From the NCBI RefSeq assembly GCF_014192915.1, contig NZ_JACHYN010000014.1, forward strand, positions 62,001 through 126,000: a stretch of 64,000 bases of DNA. Direction: 5' to 3'. Of the stretch, positions 49,374-57,899 are shown in pieces. Origin of the DNA: Azospirillum sp. OGB3. GTDB taxonomy: Bacteria > Pseudomonadota > Alphaproteobacteria > Azospirillales > Azospirillaceae. The first letter of the stretch is position 1. Every line of letters starts with the position of its first letter. Made by a program: the position numbers and the translations under genes. Below the pieces are notes generated by a model. The model worked only from the letters and a program-made list of their open reading frames with translations. It was not told the DNA's origin and did no database searches.

Positions 49374-49708
49374 CCGGGACCGTCCTGACCAACACCGTCA
49401 TGATCCTGGGCATGGCGGCGGTCACCGTCTTCGTGAAGGCGGCGCTGTTCGTGCTGGGCGACCGGGTGGTCTTTCCGCCGCTGCTGAAACAGGCGCTGGG
49501 CTTCGTCCCGGTGACGGTGCTGACCGCCATCATCGTGCCGATGATCCTGTCTCCAAACGGCGAGGGGCTGGAGCTGACCTGGGGGAACCCGCAGCTGGTC
49601 GGCGCGCTGGCCGCCGTGCTCGCCTGCGTGGCGACGGGCAAGCAGCTCCTCACCATCGCCGTGGGGTTGGGCGTCTTCTTCGTCTGGCAGCTGGGCGTCC
49701 TCGCCTAG
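49370..49708 (+). CDS. azlD: AzlD branched-chain amino acid exporter, small subunit
   Basis: A 112-residue partner of AzlC with four hydrophobic segments (VMILGMAAVTVFVKAALFV at the start). GGAGGAGGAGGCGG just before the ATG is a strong ribosome-binding site. The length and pairing fit the AzlD family. Confidence 0.9.
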   Translation: MTGTVLTNTVMILGMAAVTVFVKAALFVLGDRVVFPPLLKQALGFVPVTVLTAIIVPMILSPNGEGLELTWGNPQLVGALAAVLACVATGKQLLTIAVGLGVFFVWQLGVLA

Positions 49709-49837
49709 GACTGGAACCGGCGGCGCCACTTTCCTGCCACAAACAGTGCATAGCGGCTTTGCCGCGGCGCGGTGGCGCGGGTGGGGGCGCATCCTGTATG
49801 GTCGCCCGATCGAAAGGGCTACCCGACAGAGTCCGTG

Positions 49838-50299
49838 ATGACCAGACGCCTGCGCCTCGTTCCCGTCTCCCTCGCCGTGGCCTGCGCGGTGATGCTGACC
49901 GCCTGCCAGACGGGCCAGCGGACCAACCGCGCGCCCGTCGTGCAGGGGACCGCCAGCGCATCCCCGGCCGGGCTCGACACCGTCTCCGGCGAGTGGGAAA
50001 CCGACAAGACCACCGCGCTGCGGTCGCAGCCGAGCAACGGCGCCCCCATCGTCGCCACCTTCCCGCCCGGCCAGCCCCTGAAGGTTCTGGGCCGCGCCCG
50101 CGGCACCGACTGGGTGGCGGTGCAGGCGGTGGGGTCGACCGCCTATGTGCGGATTCATCTGCTGCGCCTGCGCGGCAGCGCGCCCATCCAGACCGCCCGC
50201 GGCACGACGACGACGGTCGCCAAGCCGGAGGACAACGCCGGCCCCTCGATCAAGGCCGCGCCGCGCCGCAAGATCGAGGCGACACCGATCGCCAATTGA
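49838..50299 (+). CDS. SH3-domain lipoprotein
   Basis: A 153-residue exported lipoprotein. The signal peptide ends in the lipobox LTAC, so the Cys near residue 20 is lipidated. The bacterial SH3-like core (about 55-105; EWETDKTTALRSQPSNGAPIVATF...GTDWVAVQ...TAYVRIHLL) resembles a peptidoglycan-binding or protein-binding SH3b domain. The C-terminus is basic and low-complexity. ATG at 49838 or GTG at 49835 can start it. It is convergent with the chemoreceptor. Confidence 0.8.
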   Translation: MTRRLRLVPVSLAVACAVMLTACQTGQRTNRAPVVQGTASASPAGLDTVSGEWETDKTTALRSQPSNGAPIVATFPPGQPLKVLGRARGTDWVAVQAVGSTAYVRIHLLRLRGSAPIQTARGTTTTVAKPEDNAGPSIKAAPRRKIEATPIAN

Positions 50300-50330
50300 G
50301 GCGGGGTGGGGGCAATGATCACTTCGACCC

Positions 50331-52409
50331 TCAGAACTCCTTCCAGTCGTCGTCCTCGCTGACGTTGCGCTTGAGCGCGGCGCCCGAATGGGCCACCGCG
50401 CGCGGCGCCGGCTTGGCCGCGGCGCGGGCGGAGCGGGGCGCCGGGGCGGCCGGACGCGCCATCGGCGCCACATGCCGCAGTGCCGCAGTGGTGGCCGCGA
50501 CGGCGACCGGCACGGCGCGCGGGTCCAGCTTGAAGAAGCCGATCAGCCCCTTCAGGTCGTTCGCCTGACCGGCCATGGCCTGAGCGGCGGCGGTGGTCTC
50601 CTCGACGAGCGCGGCGTTCTTCTGGGTCATCTCGTCCATCTGCGAGACGGTGGCGTTGATCTCGTCGAGCGCCGCCGCCTGCTCGGAGGAGGCCGAGGCC
50701 ATCTCGGCGATCAGCCCGGCGACCTGCTGGACGCCCGACACGATGCCCTCCAGCGCGTCGCCGGCCTTCTTGACCAGCTCCACCCCGTCCTTCACTTGGG
50801 CGTCGCTGTCCAGGATAAGGCCCTTGATCTCCTTGGACGCCTGGGCGGAGCGCTGGGCGAGGTTGCGCACCTCCTGGGCCACGACCGCGAAGCCGCGCCC
50901 GGCGTCGCCGGCCCGCGCCGCCTCCACCGCCGCGTTCAGCGCCAGCAGGTTGGTCTGGAAGGCAATCTCGTCGATCACCCCGATGATGTCGGTGATCTTG
51001 CGGCTCGACGCCTCGATGCGCTTCATCGCGTCGATCGCCGAATCCGCCACCGTGCCGCCGGACTCCGCGGCGGTGCGGGCGTCGGCGGCCATGCCGTTGG
51101 CGCGCTGGGCGTTGTCGGCGTTGGAGCGCACCGTCGCCCCCAGCTCCTCCATGCTCGCCGCCGTCTCCTCCAGCGAGGACGCCTGCTGCTCCGTCCGCTC
51201 CGCGAGGTCGGAGGAGCCGATGGAGACCTCGCCCGCCGCCGAGGCGATGGTGTCCGCCGCCTGGGTGATCTGGCCGACGATCTCCGACAGCTTGGCGGAG
51301 GTGGCGTTGACGTCGGTTTTCAGCGTCTGGAAGGCGCCCTCGTAGTCGCGTTGCACCCGCTTGTTGAGGTCGCCCTGGGCGAGCGCGCTGAGCACCGCGC
51401 CGAGGTCGGCGATGACCGCCTCCACCGTGTCGGTCAGGCGGTTGATGCCCGCCGACATGGTCTTGTAGAAGCCGTCCTTGCCGGCCAGGTCGAGGCGGCG
51501 CGACAGGTCGCCCTTCGACACGCCGTCGATCAGCGCGGCGATCTCCTCGCCGATCGCCGCCTCGCGGGCGCGCTGCGCCTCGTCGGCGCGGCGTTCGGCC
51601 TCCAGCCGCGCGCGCTCGGCCTCGTCCATCGCCTTCTTCTGGATGGCGTTGTCCTTGAACACCTGCACCGCCTGCGCCATCTGCCCGATCTCGTCGCCGC
51701 GGTCGAGGCCGGGAACGGCCACCTCCAGCTTGTCGGCGGCGAGGTCGTGCATGGTCGCGCTCATCGCCCGCACCGCGCCCATCTGGCGGCGGACCAGGAA
51801 GAAGCTGACCAGGCCGAAGGCCAGCGTGACCAGCGGCGCCACCACCAGGATGGTGCGCTCCACCTCGTCCACCACCCTCATCACGTCGGCCCGCTTCAGC
51901 CCGACGAACAGCACGCCGACCACCGAGCCGGAGGCGTCGAGCAGCGGGTCGTAGGAGGTGAAGTAGCGCTCGCCCAGGATGTCGGCCTCGCCGCGGTAGG
52001 GCTTGCGCTGGGTGATGACGCTGTCGAAGACCGGCCCGGCGCCCAGCTTCGTGCCGTTGGCCCGGCTGCCGTCGGGGTTCTGCACGGTGGTGGCGACGCG
52101 GGTGTCGCCGCGGAACACCGTGGCCGCACCGCCGGTCAGCTCGCGGATCTGGTCGACCATGCGGGTGTCGCCGTCGACCCGCACCGATCCGATATAGAGC
52201 GCGCCGTCGCGCAGGCTGTAGTCGGCGCCGTTCTGCTTCAGAAGCATGTGGGCCAGAGCCATGCTGCGCTCCCGCTGCTCCTGCGCGGAGGCGGCGCTGC
52301 GGTCGCTCAGCACGTGGCTGGAGGCCAGCGTCAGCACGATGGCCAGGATGAACAGCCCCAGCACGTTCAGCAGGGACAGTTTGGCGGTCAGGGAGAGGTT
52401 TTTCAGCAC
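50331..52409 (-). CDS. methyl-accepting chemotaxis protein with CheR pentapeptide
   Basis: A 692-residue chemoreceptor. TM1 is near residues 8-30, a periplasmic single-Cache-like sensor (about 31-185; FRGDTRVATTV, YRGEADILGERYFTSYDPL), TM2 near 190-208, a HAMP domain, a second HAMP-like stretch, and the methyl-accepting/signalling hairpin with EIAFQTNLLALNAAVEAARA. The C-terminus DDWKEF fits the xWxxF pentapeptide that tethers CheR and CheB, a feature of only some receptors. It should steer flagellar motility to an unknown ligand. No che genes are visible nearby. Confidence 0.93.
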   Translation of the reverse strand: MLKNLSLTAKLSLLNVLGLFILAIVLTLASSHVLSDRSAASAQEQRERSMALAHMLLKQNGADYSLRDGALYIGSVRVDGDTRMVDQIRELTGGAATVFRGDTRVATTVQNPDGSRANGTKLGAGPVFDSVITQRKPYRGEADILGERYFTSYDPLLDASGSVVGVLFVGLKRADVMRVVDEVERTILVVAPLVTLAFGLVSFFLVRRQMGAVRAMSATMHDLAADKLEVAVPGLDRGDEIGQMAQAVQVFKDNAIQKKAMDEAERARLEAERRADEAQRAREAAIGEEIAALIDGVSKGDLSRRLDLAGKDGFYKTMSAGINRLTDTVEAVIADLGAVLSALAQGDLNKRVQRDYEGAFQTLKTDVNATSAKLSEIVGQITQAADTIASAAGEVSIGSSDLAERTEQQASSLEETAASMEELGATVRSNADNAQRANGMAADARTAAESGGTVADSAIDAMKRIEASSRKITDIIGVIDEIAFQTNLLALNAAVEAARAGDAGRGFAVVAQEVRNLAQRSAQASKEIKGLILDSDAQVKDGVELVKKAGDALEGIVSGVQQVAGLIAEMASASSEQAAALDEINATVSQMDEMTQKNAALVEETTAAAQAMAGQANDLKGLIGFFKLDPRAVPVAVAATTAALRHVAPMARPAAPAPRSARAAAKPAPRAVAHSGAALKRNVSEDDDWKEF

Positions 52410-52653
52410 GTTCGGCCCTATGCGGCAATCGCTCCGCAGCCCTCGCCGACGGAGATAGACAATAAGTCTAATACGGTTTTATCCATTCGTCCGCTTGCAA
52501 TTTTTCAGAGATCGATTCCCGCCGGCCGTGTGGAAAGGCTCCGGCAAACCGCCATGCAGCCGGCGCACGGCCCGTCTTCCTTGGTTGGCGCGGCAACTGG
52601 CCCTAGGTTAGGGCAGCCGCCTTTGGCAACCGACCCCTTTCCCGGACCCTTCC

Positions 52654-54513
52654 ATGCGCCGCCGCACCAGCAACCCCAGCCCGGCCCCCTCCTATGCGGA
52701 GGCCGCGTCCAGCACCGGCGACATGGCGGCGCTGCGCTCGCTCGTCCCCTATCTGTGGCCGCATGATTCCGTCGAGACGAAGCTGCGCGTGGTGGTGGCG
52801 CTGGTCCTGCTGGTCGGTGCCAAGGTGGCGAACGTTTGGGTGCCGCTCTTCTACAAGCGGGCGGTCGACGCCCTGTCGCCGGGCGACGCCGGGGCGTTGG
52901 TGACGATTCCGCTGGGGCTGATCGTCGCCTACGGTCTGGCGCGGGTCATGTCGCTGGTCTTCGCCGAACTGCGCGACGCGGTGTTCGCCAACGTCGCCCA
53001 GCGCACCATCCGCAAGGTCGCCCTGTCGGTCTTCCAGCATCTGCACGCCCTGTCGCTGCGCTTCCATCTGGAGCGCCAGACCGGCGGACTGACCCGTTCG
53101 CTGGAGCGCGGCACCCGCGCCATCGAGACGCTGCTGCGCTACGCCCTGTTCTCCATCGTGCCGACGCTGGTGGAGATCACGCTGGTCTGCGTGATCCTGT
53201 GGCGGATGTTCGACGGCTGGTTCGCGCTGGCGACCTTCGCCACGGTGGGCAGCTACATCGCCTACACCTTCTTCGTGTCGGAATGGCGCATCCAGTTCCG
53301 CCGCGCCATGAACGAGACCGACAACAAGGCCAACACCAAGGCGGTGGACAGCCTGCTGAACTACGAGACCGTCAAGTATTTCGGCAACGAGGGGCACGAG
53401 GCCCGGCGCTACGATCAGGCGCTGGCCTCCTACGAGCAGGCGGCGGTCAAGAGCCAGCGCAGCCTGTCGCTGCTGAACATCGGCCAGTCGGCGATTATCT
53501 CGCTGGGGCTGGCGGTGGTCATGGGCATGGCGGCGCGCGGCATCGTCAACGGCACGATGACGCTGGGCGACTTCGTGCTGGTCAACACCTACCTGCTCCA
53601 GCTCTACCAGCCGCTGAACTTCTTCGGGGTGGTGTACCGCGAGATCAAGCAGGCGCTGATCGACGTGGAATCCATGGTGACGCTGCTGTCGGTGGACCGC
53701 GAGGTGGCCGACCAGCCGGGCGCCCCGGCGCTGGCCATCACCGGGGGCGAACTGCGCTTCGACGGGGTGGAGTTCGGCTACGATCCGCGGCGTCCGATCC
53801 TCAAGGGGGTGAGCTTCACCGTGCCCGCCGGGCGGACGGTGGCCATCGTCGGCCCGTCCGGGGCGGGCAAATCGACCATCGGGCGCCTGCTGTTCCGCTT
53901 CTACGACGTGTCGGGCGGCGGCATCCTGATCGACGGGCAGGACATCCGGGAGGTGACCCAGCAATCGCTGCGCGGCGCCATCGGCATCGTCCCGCAGGAC
54001 ACGGTGCTGTTCAACGACACGGTCTATTACAACATCGCCTACGGCCGCCCCGGCGCCAGCCCGGCGGAGGTCGAGCAGGCGGCGCGGCTGGCCCACATCC
54101 ACAACTTCATCATGGCGCTCCCCGACGGCTACGAGACCACGGTGGGGGAACGCGGGCTGAAGCTGTCCGGCGGCGAGAAGCAGCGTGTCGCCATCGCCCG
54201 CACCATCCTGAAGAACCCGGCGATCCTGCTGTTCGACGAGGCGACCTCGGCGCTCGACACCCACACCGAGCGGGAGATCCAGGCGAACCTGCGCGAGGTC
54301 AGCCGGGGCCGCACCACGCTGGTCATCGCGCACCGCCTGTCCACCGTGATCGACGCCGACGAGATCCTGGTGATGGAGGCCGGGCGTGTGATCGAACGGG
54401 GACGCCACACGGAACTGCTGTCGCGCGGCGGCGCCTATGCCGCATTGTGGGCGCGGCAGCAGGAATCCTCCCAGGGGCCGGAACCGGTTCCCGAAGTCCT
54501 CGCCCCAACCTGA
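52654..54513 (+). CDS. Atm1/HMT1-type ABC exporter (half transporter)
   Basis: A 619-residue fused transmembrane-ATPase protein. Six helices lie in about 25-330; FVLVNTYLLQLYQPLNFFGVVYREIKQ is typical of the Atm1 group. The ATPase has Walker A GPSGAGKST, signature LSGGEKQR and Walker B ILLFDEATSALD. Atm1 relatives in alphaproteobacteria export glutathione-linked or sulfur-containing compounds for Fe-S biogenesis or heavy-metal tolerance. It works as a homodimer. Confidence 0.9.
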   Translation: MRRRTSNPSPAPSYAEAASSTGDMAALRSLVPYLWPHDSVETKLRVVVALVLLVGAKVANVWVPLFYKRAVDALSPGDAGALVTIPLGLIVAYGLARVMSLVFAELRDAVFANVAQRTIRKVALSVFQHLHALSLRFHLERQTGGLTRSLERGTRAIETLLRYALFSIVPTLVEITLVCVILWRMFDGWFALATFATVGSYIAYTFFVSEWRIQFRRAMNETDNKANTKAVDSLLNYETVKYFGNEGHEARRYDQALASYEQAAVKSQRSLSLLNIGQSAIISLGLAVVMGMAARGIVNGTMTLGDFVLVNTYLLQLYQPLNFFGVVYREIKQALIDVESMVTLLSVDREVADQPGAPALAITGGELRFDGVEFGYDPRRPILKGVSFTVPAGRTVAIVGPSGAGKSTIGRLLFRFYDVSGGGILIDGQDIREVTQQSLRGAIGIVPQDTVLFNDTVYYNIAYGRPGASPAEVEQAARLAHIHNFIMALPDGYETTVGERGLKLSGGEKQRVAIARTILKNPAILLFDEATSALDTHTEREIQANLREVSRGRTTLVIAHRLSTVIDADEILVMEAGRVIERGRHTELLSRGGAYAALWARQQESSQGPEPVPEVLAPT

Positions 54514-54539
54514 CCCAATAGACATGACGGAGCATTTTC

Positions 54540-55142
54540 TTGGGACCCGTACGGCAGGCGTTGCGCGAAGCGACCCGCGACATCCATGAGCGGCTGGACC
54601 GGGCGGCGGTGCTGCGCCCGCTGACCAGTCCGACGATCACCGTGGACGAATACCGCGACGCCCTGATCGCCCTGCACGGCTTCAACGCCCCCATCGAGCG
54701 GGCGTTGGGCGAGCGGGCGTTGGGCGAGCGGGCGTTGGGCGAGGGGGCGCTGGGTGAGGGCGCCGAGCGGCTGGACCTGCTGCGCGCCGATCTGGCCGAT
54801 CTGGGGGTGGATGCGGACTCATTGCCGGTGGCGGGGGCGCTGCCGGCGCTGGACGGCGTGCCGGCGCGGCTGGCGGCGCGCTATGTGCTGGACGGTTCCG
54901 CCCATGGCGGGAGGGCGATGCTGCCCAACGTCACCCGCGCGCTGGGCTTCGACGCCACGCACGGGGCGCGCTTCCTGGCCTCGGCCGGGATCGACATGGC
55001 CGGCCGCTGGAAGGCGCTGCTTGCCCGGCTGGAGAGCGATCTGGAGGCGCCCGAGTCGGCGCAGGCCGCCTGCGCCACGGCGGTCGCCCTGTTCGCCGCG
55101 CTGGAGGTCTGGCTGGACGGTTTGGTCGCCAAGCCCGCCTGA
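54540..55142 (+). CDS. biliverdin-producing haem oxygenase-like protein
   Basis: A 200-residue helical protein of the haem oxygenase superfamily. REATRDIHERLDRA near residue 8 supplies the proximal His in the TxxxHxxLD-type motif. The frame starts with TTG at 54540; GGAG lies 9 bases upstream. Residues 53-75 are a run of ALGER/ALGEG repeats encoded by a 15-bp minisatellite (54696-54764), which lengthens the loop between helices. Expected activity: cleaving haem to biliverdin, CO and iron. No bacteriophytochrome gene is visible nearby, so iron supply or haem turnover is an alternative role. Confidence 0.78.
   Translation: MGPVRQALREATRDIHERLDRAAVLRPLTSPTITVDEYRDALIALHGFNAPIERALGERALGERALGEGALGEGAERLDLLRADLADLGVDADSLPVAGALPALDGVPARLAARYVLDGSAHGGRAMLPNVTRALGFDATHGARFLASAGIDMAGRWKALLARLESDLEAPESAQAACATAVALFAALEVWLDGLVAKPA
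54696..54764 (+). repeat. 15-bp minisatellite in haem oxygenase-like gene
   Basis: Three perfect copies of GAGCGGGCGTTGGGC (54696-54710, 54711-54725, 54726-54740), then a diverged copy (54741-54755) and a partial copy. Each adds five in-frame residues (ERALG). Confidence 0.9.
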
Positions 55143-55236
55143 ATGCCGACGAGCGATGGCGGATGGACGCAGCGGATCGACGCAGTGGGTCGATGAGGGG
55201 CTTCACCGCGCCCGCCGCGCCCGCTAGGTTCCCTGC

Positions 55237-56235
55237 ATGACCACCGCCCCCGCCCTCAACACCCCCGCCGCGCTCGCCGACGCGGTGCTGCGGGGTGACC
55301 GCCGCGCGCTCGCCCGCGCCATCACGCTGATCGAATCGACCCGGCGCGACCACCGCGCCCAGGCCGACGCCCTGCTGGAGACGCTGCTGCCCCACACCGG
55401 CAACTCGGTGCGGGTGGGCATTTCCGGCGTGCCGGGGGTGGGCAAGTCGACCTTCATCGAGGCGTTCGGGCAGCACGTCATCGCGCGCGGGCACAAAGTG
55501 GCGGTTCTGGCCATCGATCCGTCGTCGCAGCGCACCGGCGGTTCCATCCTGGGCGACAAGACGCGCATGGTCGACCTGTCGCGCGAGCCGAACGCCTTCA
55601 TCCGTCCGTCGCCGGCCGGCGCCACGCTGGGCGGCGTGGCCCGCCGCACGCGCGAGGCCATGCTGGTCTGCGAGGCGGCGGGCTTCGACGTGATCGTGGT
55701 GGAGACGGTGGGCGTCGGCCAGTCGGAGACGGCGGTGGCCGACATGGTCGACCTGTTCATGCTGCTGCTGCTGCCCGCCGGTGGCGACGAGCTTCAGGGC
55801 ATCAAGAAGGGCATCGTCGAACTGGCCGACCTCGTGGTCGTCAACAAGGCGGACGGCGATCTCGCCAACACGGCGCGGCATACCGTCGCGGACTACCGCC
55901 ACGCGCTGACCCTGCTGCGGCACGGCGACTGGCGCGTGCCGGTGCTGAGCTGCTCGGCCATCACGAAAGCCGGCATCGATTCGGTGTGGGAGACCATCGG
56001 GGAGCACAAGGCCATCACCGAGGCGTCCGGAGTCCGCGCCACGCGCCGCGCCGAGCAGGCCCGCGCCTGGCTGTGGAGCGAGATCCGCGAGACGCTGGTG
56101 GACGCCTTCAAGGGGCATCCCGCCGTGCGCGCCGACCTGTCCGCGCTGGAATCCCGCGTCACCGGCGGCGCCGTCACCCCCACCGCCGCCGCACGCATTC
56201 TGCTTGAAAAGTTCCTCGGGCGCGCGGTGGAGTAG
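55237..56235 (+). CDS. meaB: methylmalonyl-CoA mutase-associated GTPase MeaB
   Basis: A 332-residue G3E-type GTPase that guards and loads cobalamin for methylmalonyl-CoA mutase. G1 is GVPGVGKST, followed by AIDPSSQRTGGSILGDKTRM, G3 ETVGVGQSE and G4 NKAD. The ATG at 55237 is the conserved start. No mutase gene is in the window. It follows the haem oxygenase-like gene by 94 bases. Confidence 0.92.
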   Translation: MTTAPALNTPAALADAVLRGDRRALARAITLIESTRRDHRAQADALLETLLPHTGNSVRVGISGVPGVGKSTFIEAFGQHVIARGHKVAVLAIDPSSQRTGGSILGDKTRMVDLSREPNAFIRPSPAGATLGGVARRTREAMLVCEAAGFDVIVVETVGVGQSETAVADMVDLFMLLLLPAGGDELQGIKKGIVELADLVVVNKADGDLANTARHTVADYRHALTLLRHGDWRVPVLSCSAITKAGIDSVWETIGEHKAITEASGVRATRRAEQARAWLWSEIRETLVDAFKGHPAVRADLSALESRVTGGAVTPTAAARILLEKFLGRAVE

Positions 56236-56430
56236 GTCCTTTCGGGTATGCTGCACCGCAACATTTCCGTTGCGCGACGATTCTCCCGTGCATAAGGTGG
56301 CGTGGGCGGGAAAGGAGCGCCTTCGTGGCGCTTGGGCGAGAGGTTTGCCCGCAGTCTCCTGGGGTATGAGCCGGAGTTGACTTGTCCGACACCGCCTCCG
56401 CGTCGAGTCGTCAACGGGAGACCTTAGGAC

Positions 56431-57237
56431 ATGGCCGCCAACTTTCTGGATCTTTTCGAGCGCTTCAATCCCCTCGCCCTGTCACCGCTGGGCAAGGCGA
56501 ACGCCGAGACCTACGCCGCCCGCGGGACGCGCGTCGCCGGCGTGATGCAGGACGGTTGCCGCCGCCTGCTCGACGGCGTGACCGCCGGCATCGGCGAGAC
56601 GACCCACCTCGCCGGCGAATTCGCCAAGGTGCGCAGCCCGGCGGACCTCGTCGCCGTGCAGCGCGAATGGGCGACCGTCGCCCAGGCCCGGGTCGTCAAC
56701 CAGGTGCAGACCGTTCTCGACGTCTCCTCGAAGATCGCCGCCGAACTGGGCGTCAGCCCGGTGACCCTGACGCCGGCCGCCCCGGCGCCCAAGGCCGCTC
56801 CGGTCGCCGCCCCGGTTCCGGCTCCGAAGGCGGTCGCTCCGAAGGTCGAGGCCCCCAAGGTCGAAGCGCCCAAGGCTGAGGAGAAGAAGGCCGAGGCGGC
56901 TCCCGCCCCCGCGCCGAAGAAGGCTCCGGCGGCCCGCAAGGCTCCGGCCAAGGCCGCCGCTCCCAAGGCCGCTCCGAAGGCCGAGGCGCCCGCTCCGAAG
57001 GCGGAACCGGTGAAGGCCGAAACGCCGAAGGTCGAGGCGGTTGCCGCCCCGGCGCCCAAGGCCGAGGAGAAGAAGACCGAGGTGAAGGCCGCCCCGAAGG
57101 TTGAGGAGAAGACGGCGGACGTGAAGGCTGAAGCTCCGAAGGTCGAAGCTCCCAAGGCCGACGCGCCGAAGCCGGAAGCGCCCAAGGCCGCTCCGAAGGC
57201 TGAGGAGAAGAAGGCCGCCGCTCCCGCCGCCCAGTAA
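56431..57237 (+). CDS. phasin with Ala/Lys/Pro-rich histone-like tail
   Basis: A 268-residue protein with a phasin-like helical N-terminal part (about 1-115; FLDLFERFNPLALSPLGKANAETYAARG, ATVAQARVVNQVQTVLDVS) that should coat polyhydroxyalkanoate granules. Residues 116-268 are a low-complexity tail of KAEAPK/PKVEAPK-type repeats resembling histone H1 and the DNA-binding tail of PhaF from Pseudomonas. Unlike PhaF AAKP repeats, this tail has many Glu, so its net charge is close to neutral. GGAGACC precedes the ATG. Followed by rpmB on the same strand with its own promoter. Confidence 0.85.
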   Translation: MAANFLDLFERFNPLALSPLGKANAETYAARGTRVAGVMQDGCRRLLDGVTAGIGETTHLAGEFAKVRSPADLVAVQREWATVAQARVVNQVQTVLDVSSKIAAELGVSPVTLTPAAPAPKAAPVAAPVPAPKAVAPKVEAPKVEAPKAEEKKAEAAPAPAPKKAPAARKAPAKAAAPKAAPKAEAPAPKAEPVKAETPKVEAVAAPAPKAEEKKTEVKAAPKVEEKTADVKAEAPKVEAPKADAPKPEAPKAAPKAEEKKAAAPAAQ

Positions 57238-57250
57238 TCCCACCGGATCG

Positions 57251-57274
57251 CGGTCCCCGCCGGCCCGGGGACCG
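57251..57274 (+). terminator. hairpin after the phasin gene
   Basis: CGGTCCCC (57251-57258) and GGGGACCG (57267-57274) form an 8-bp perfect stem, 13 bases past the stop. No immediate T run, so it may be a weak or factor-dependent terminator. Confidence 0.45.
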
Positions 57275-57304
57275 TCGATCGGCGCGCGCCCGTCTCTTCC
57301 TTCC

Positions 57305-57334
57305 TTGACGGGCGCGCGCTTGTTCGACTATAAC
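57305..57334 (+). promoter_or_regulatory. sigma-70 promoter of rpmB
   Basis: TTGACG at 57305-57310, an 18-bp spacer and TATAAC at 57329-57334, 67 bases before the rpmB ATG. Confidence 0.7.
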
Positions 57335-57401
57335 GCCGCCTCCTTCGGGCGGTATGCTGCCCGGGACCGGGTTTCATTTGCTAAAATAAAGGATCACTCC
57401 G

Positions 57402-57704
57402 ATGGCACGTCGGTGCTCCGTGACCGGCAAGGGCACGCAGTTTGGCAACAACGTCAGCCACGCCAACAACAAGACCCGCCGCCGTTTCCAGCCGAACCTG
57501 CAGGAAACCGCGCTGCTGAGCGACGCTCTGGGTCAGATGGTGCGCCTGCGTATCTCCACCAACGCGATCCGTTCGATCGAGCACAAGGGCGGCCTCGACG
57601 CCTTCCTGCTCGACGCGAAGGACGACGTCCTCAGCCTGGAAGCGCGCCGCCTGAAGCGCCGCATCGCCAAGGCCCAGGACAAGCAGCAGGCCGTCGCGGC
57701 CTGA
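57402..57704 (+). CDS. rpmB: 50S ribosomal protein L28
   Basis: A 100-residue ribosomal protein. MARRCSVTGKGTQFGNNVSHANNKTRRRFQPNL is the conserved L28 start. Only one Cys (Cys5) remains of the zinc-binding cysteines found in the C+ form, so this is the C- (zinc-free) type. The strong promoter at 57305-57334 and the terminator at 57847-57887 make it a single-gene unit. Confidence 0.96.
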   Translation: MARRCSVTGKGTQFGNNVSHANNKTRRRFQPNLQETALLSDALGQMVRLRISTNAIRSIEHKGGLDAFLLDAKDDVLSLEARRLKRRIAKAQDKQQAVAA

Positions 57705-57846
57705 GGCTGACCGCCTGGAGGCGCCGGAGCGCGTCCAGGCGATTCTGGTGACGTCACCGCGGGGCGGCAAACTCCGCGGCCGGGTGTCAAGCCCCACACC
57801 AGGACGACTCCGACTCTCGGTTGCACCGAACCCCGGTTGAGAGTGC

Positions 57847-57887
57847 CGCGCGCATCGCCGAAAGGCGTTGCGCGCGTTTTGTCGTTT
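57847..57887 (+). terminator. rho-independent terminator downstream of rpmB
   Basis: CGCGCGCA (57847-57854) pairs with TGCGCGCG (57869-57876), enclosing a CGCC-GAAA-GGCG tetraloop hairpin, followed by TTTTGTCGTTT. It lies 143 bases past the rpmB stop. Confidence 0.85.
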
Positions 57888-57899
57888 CCGGGGGTTGCC

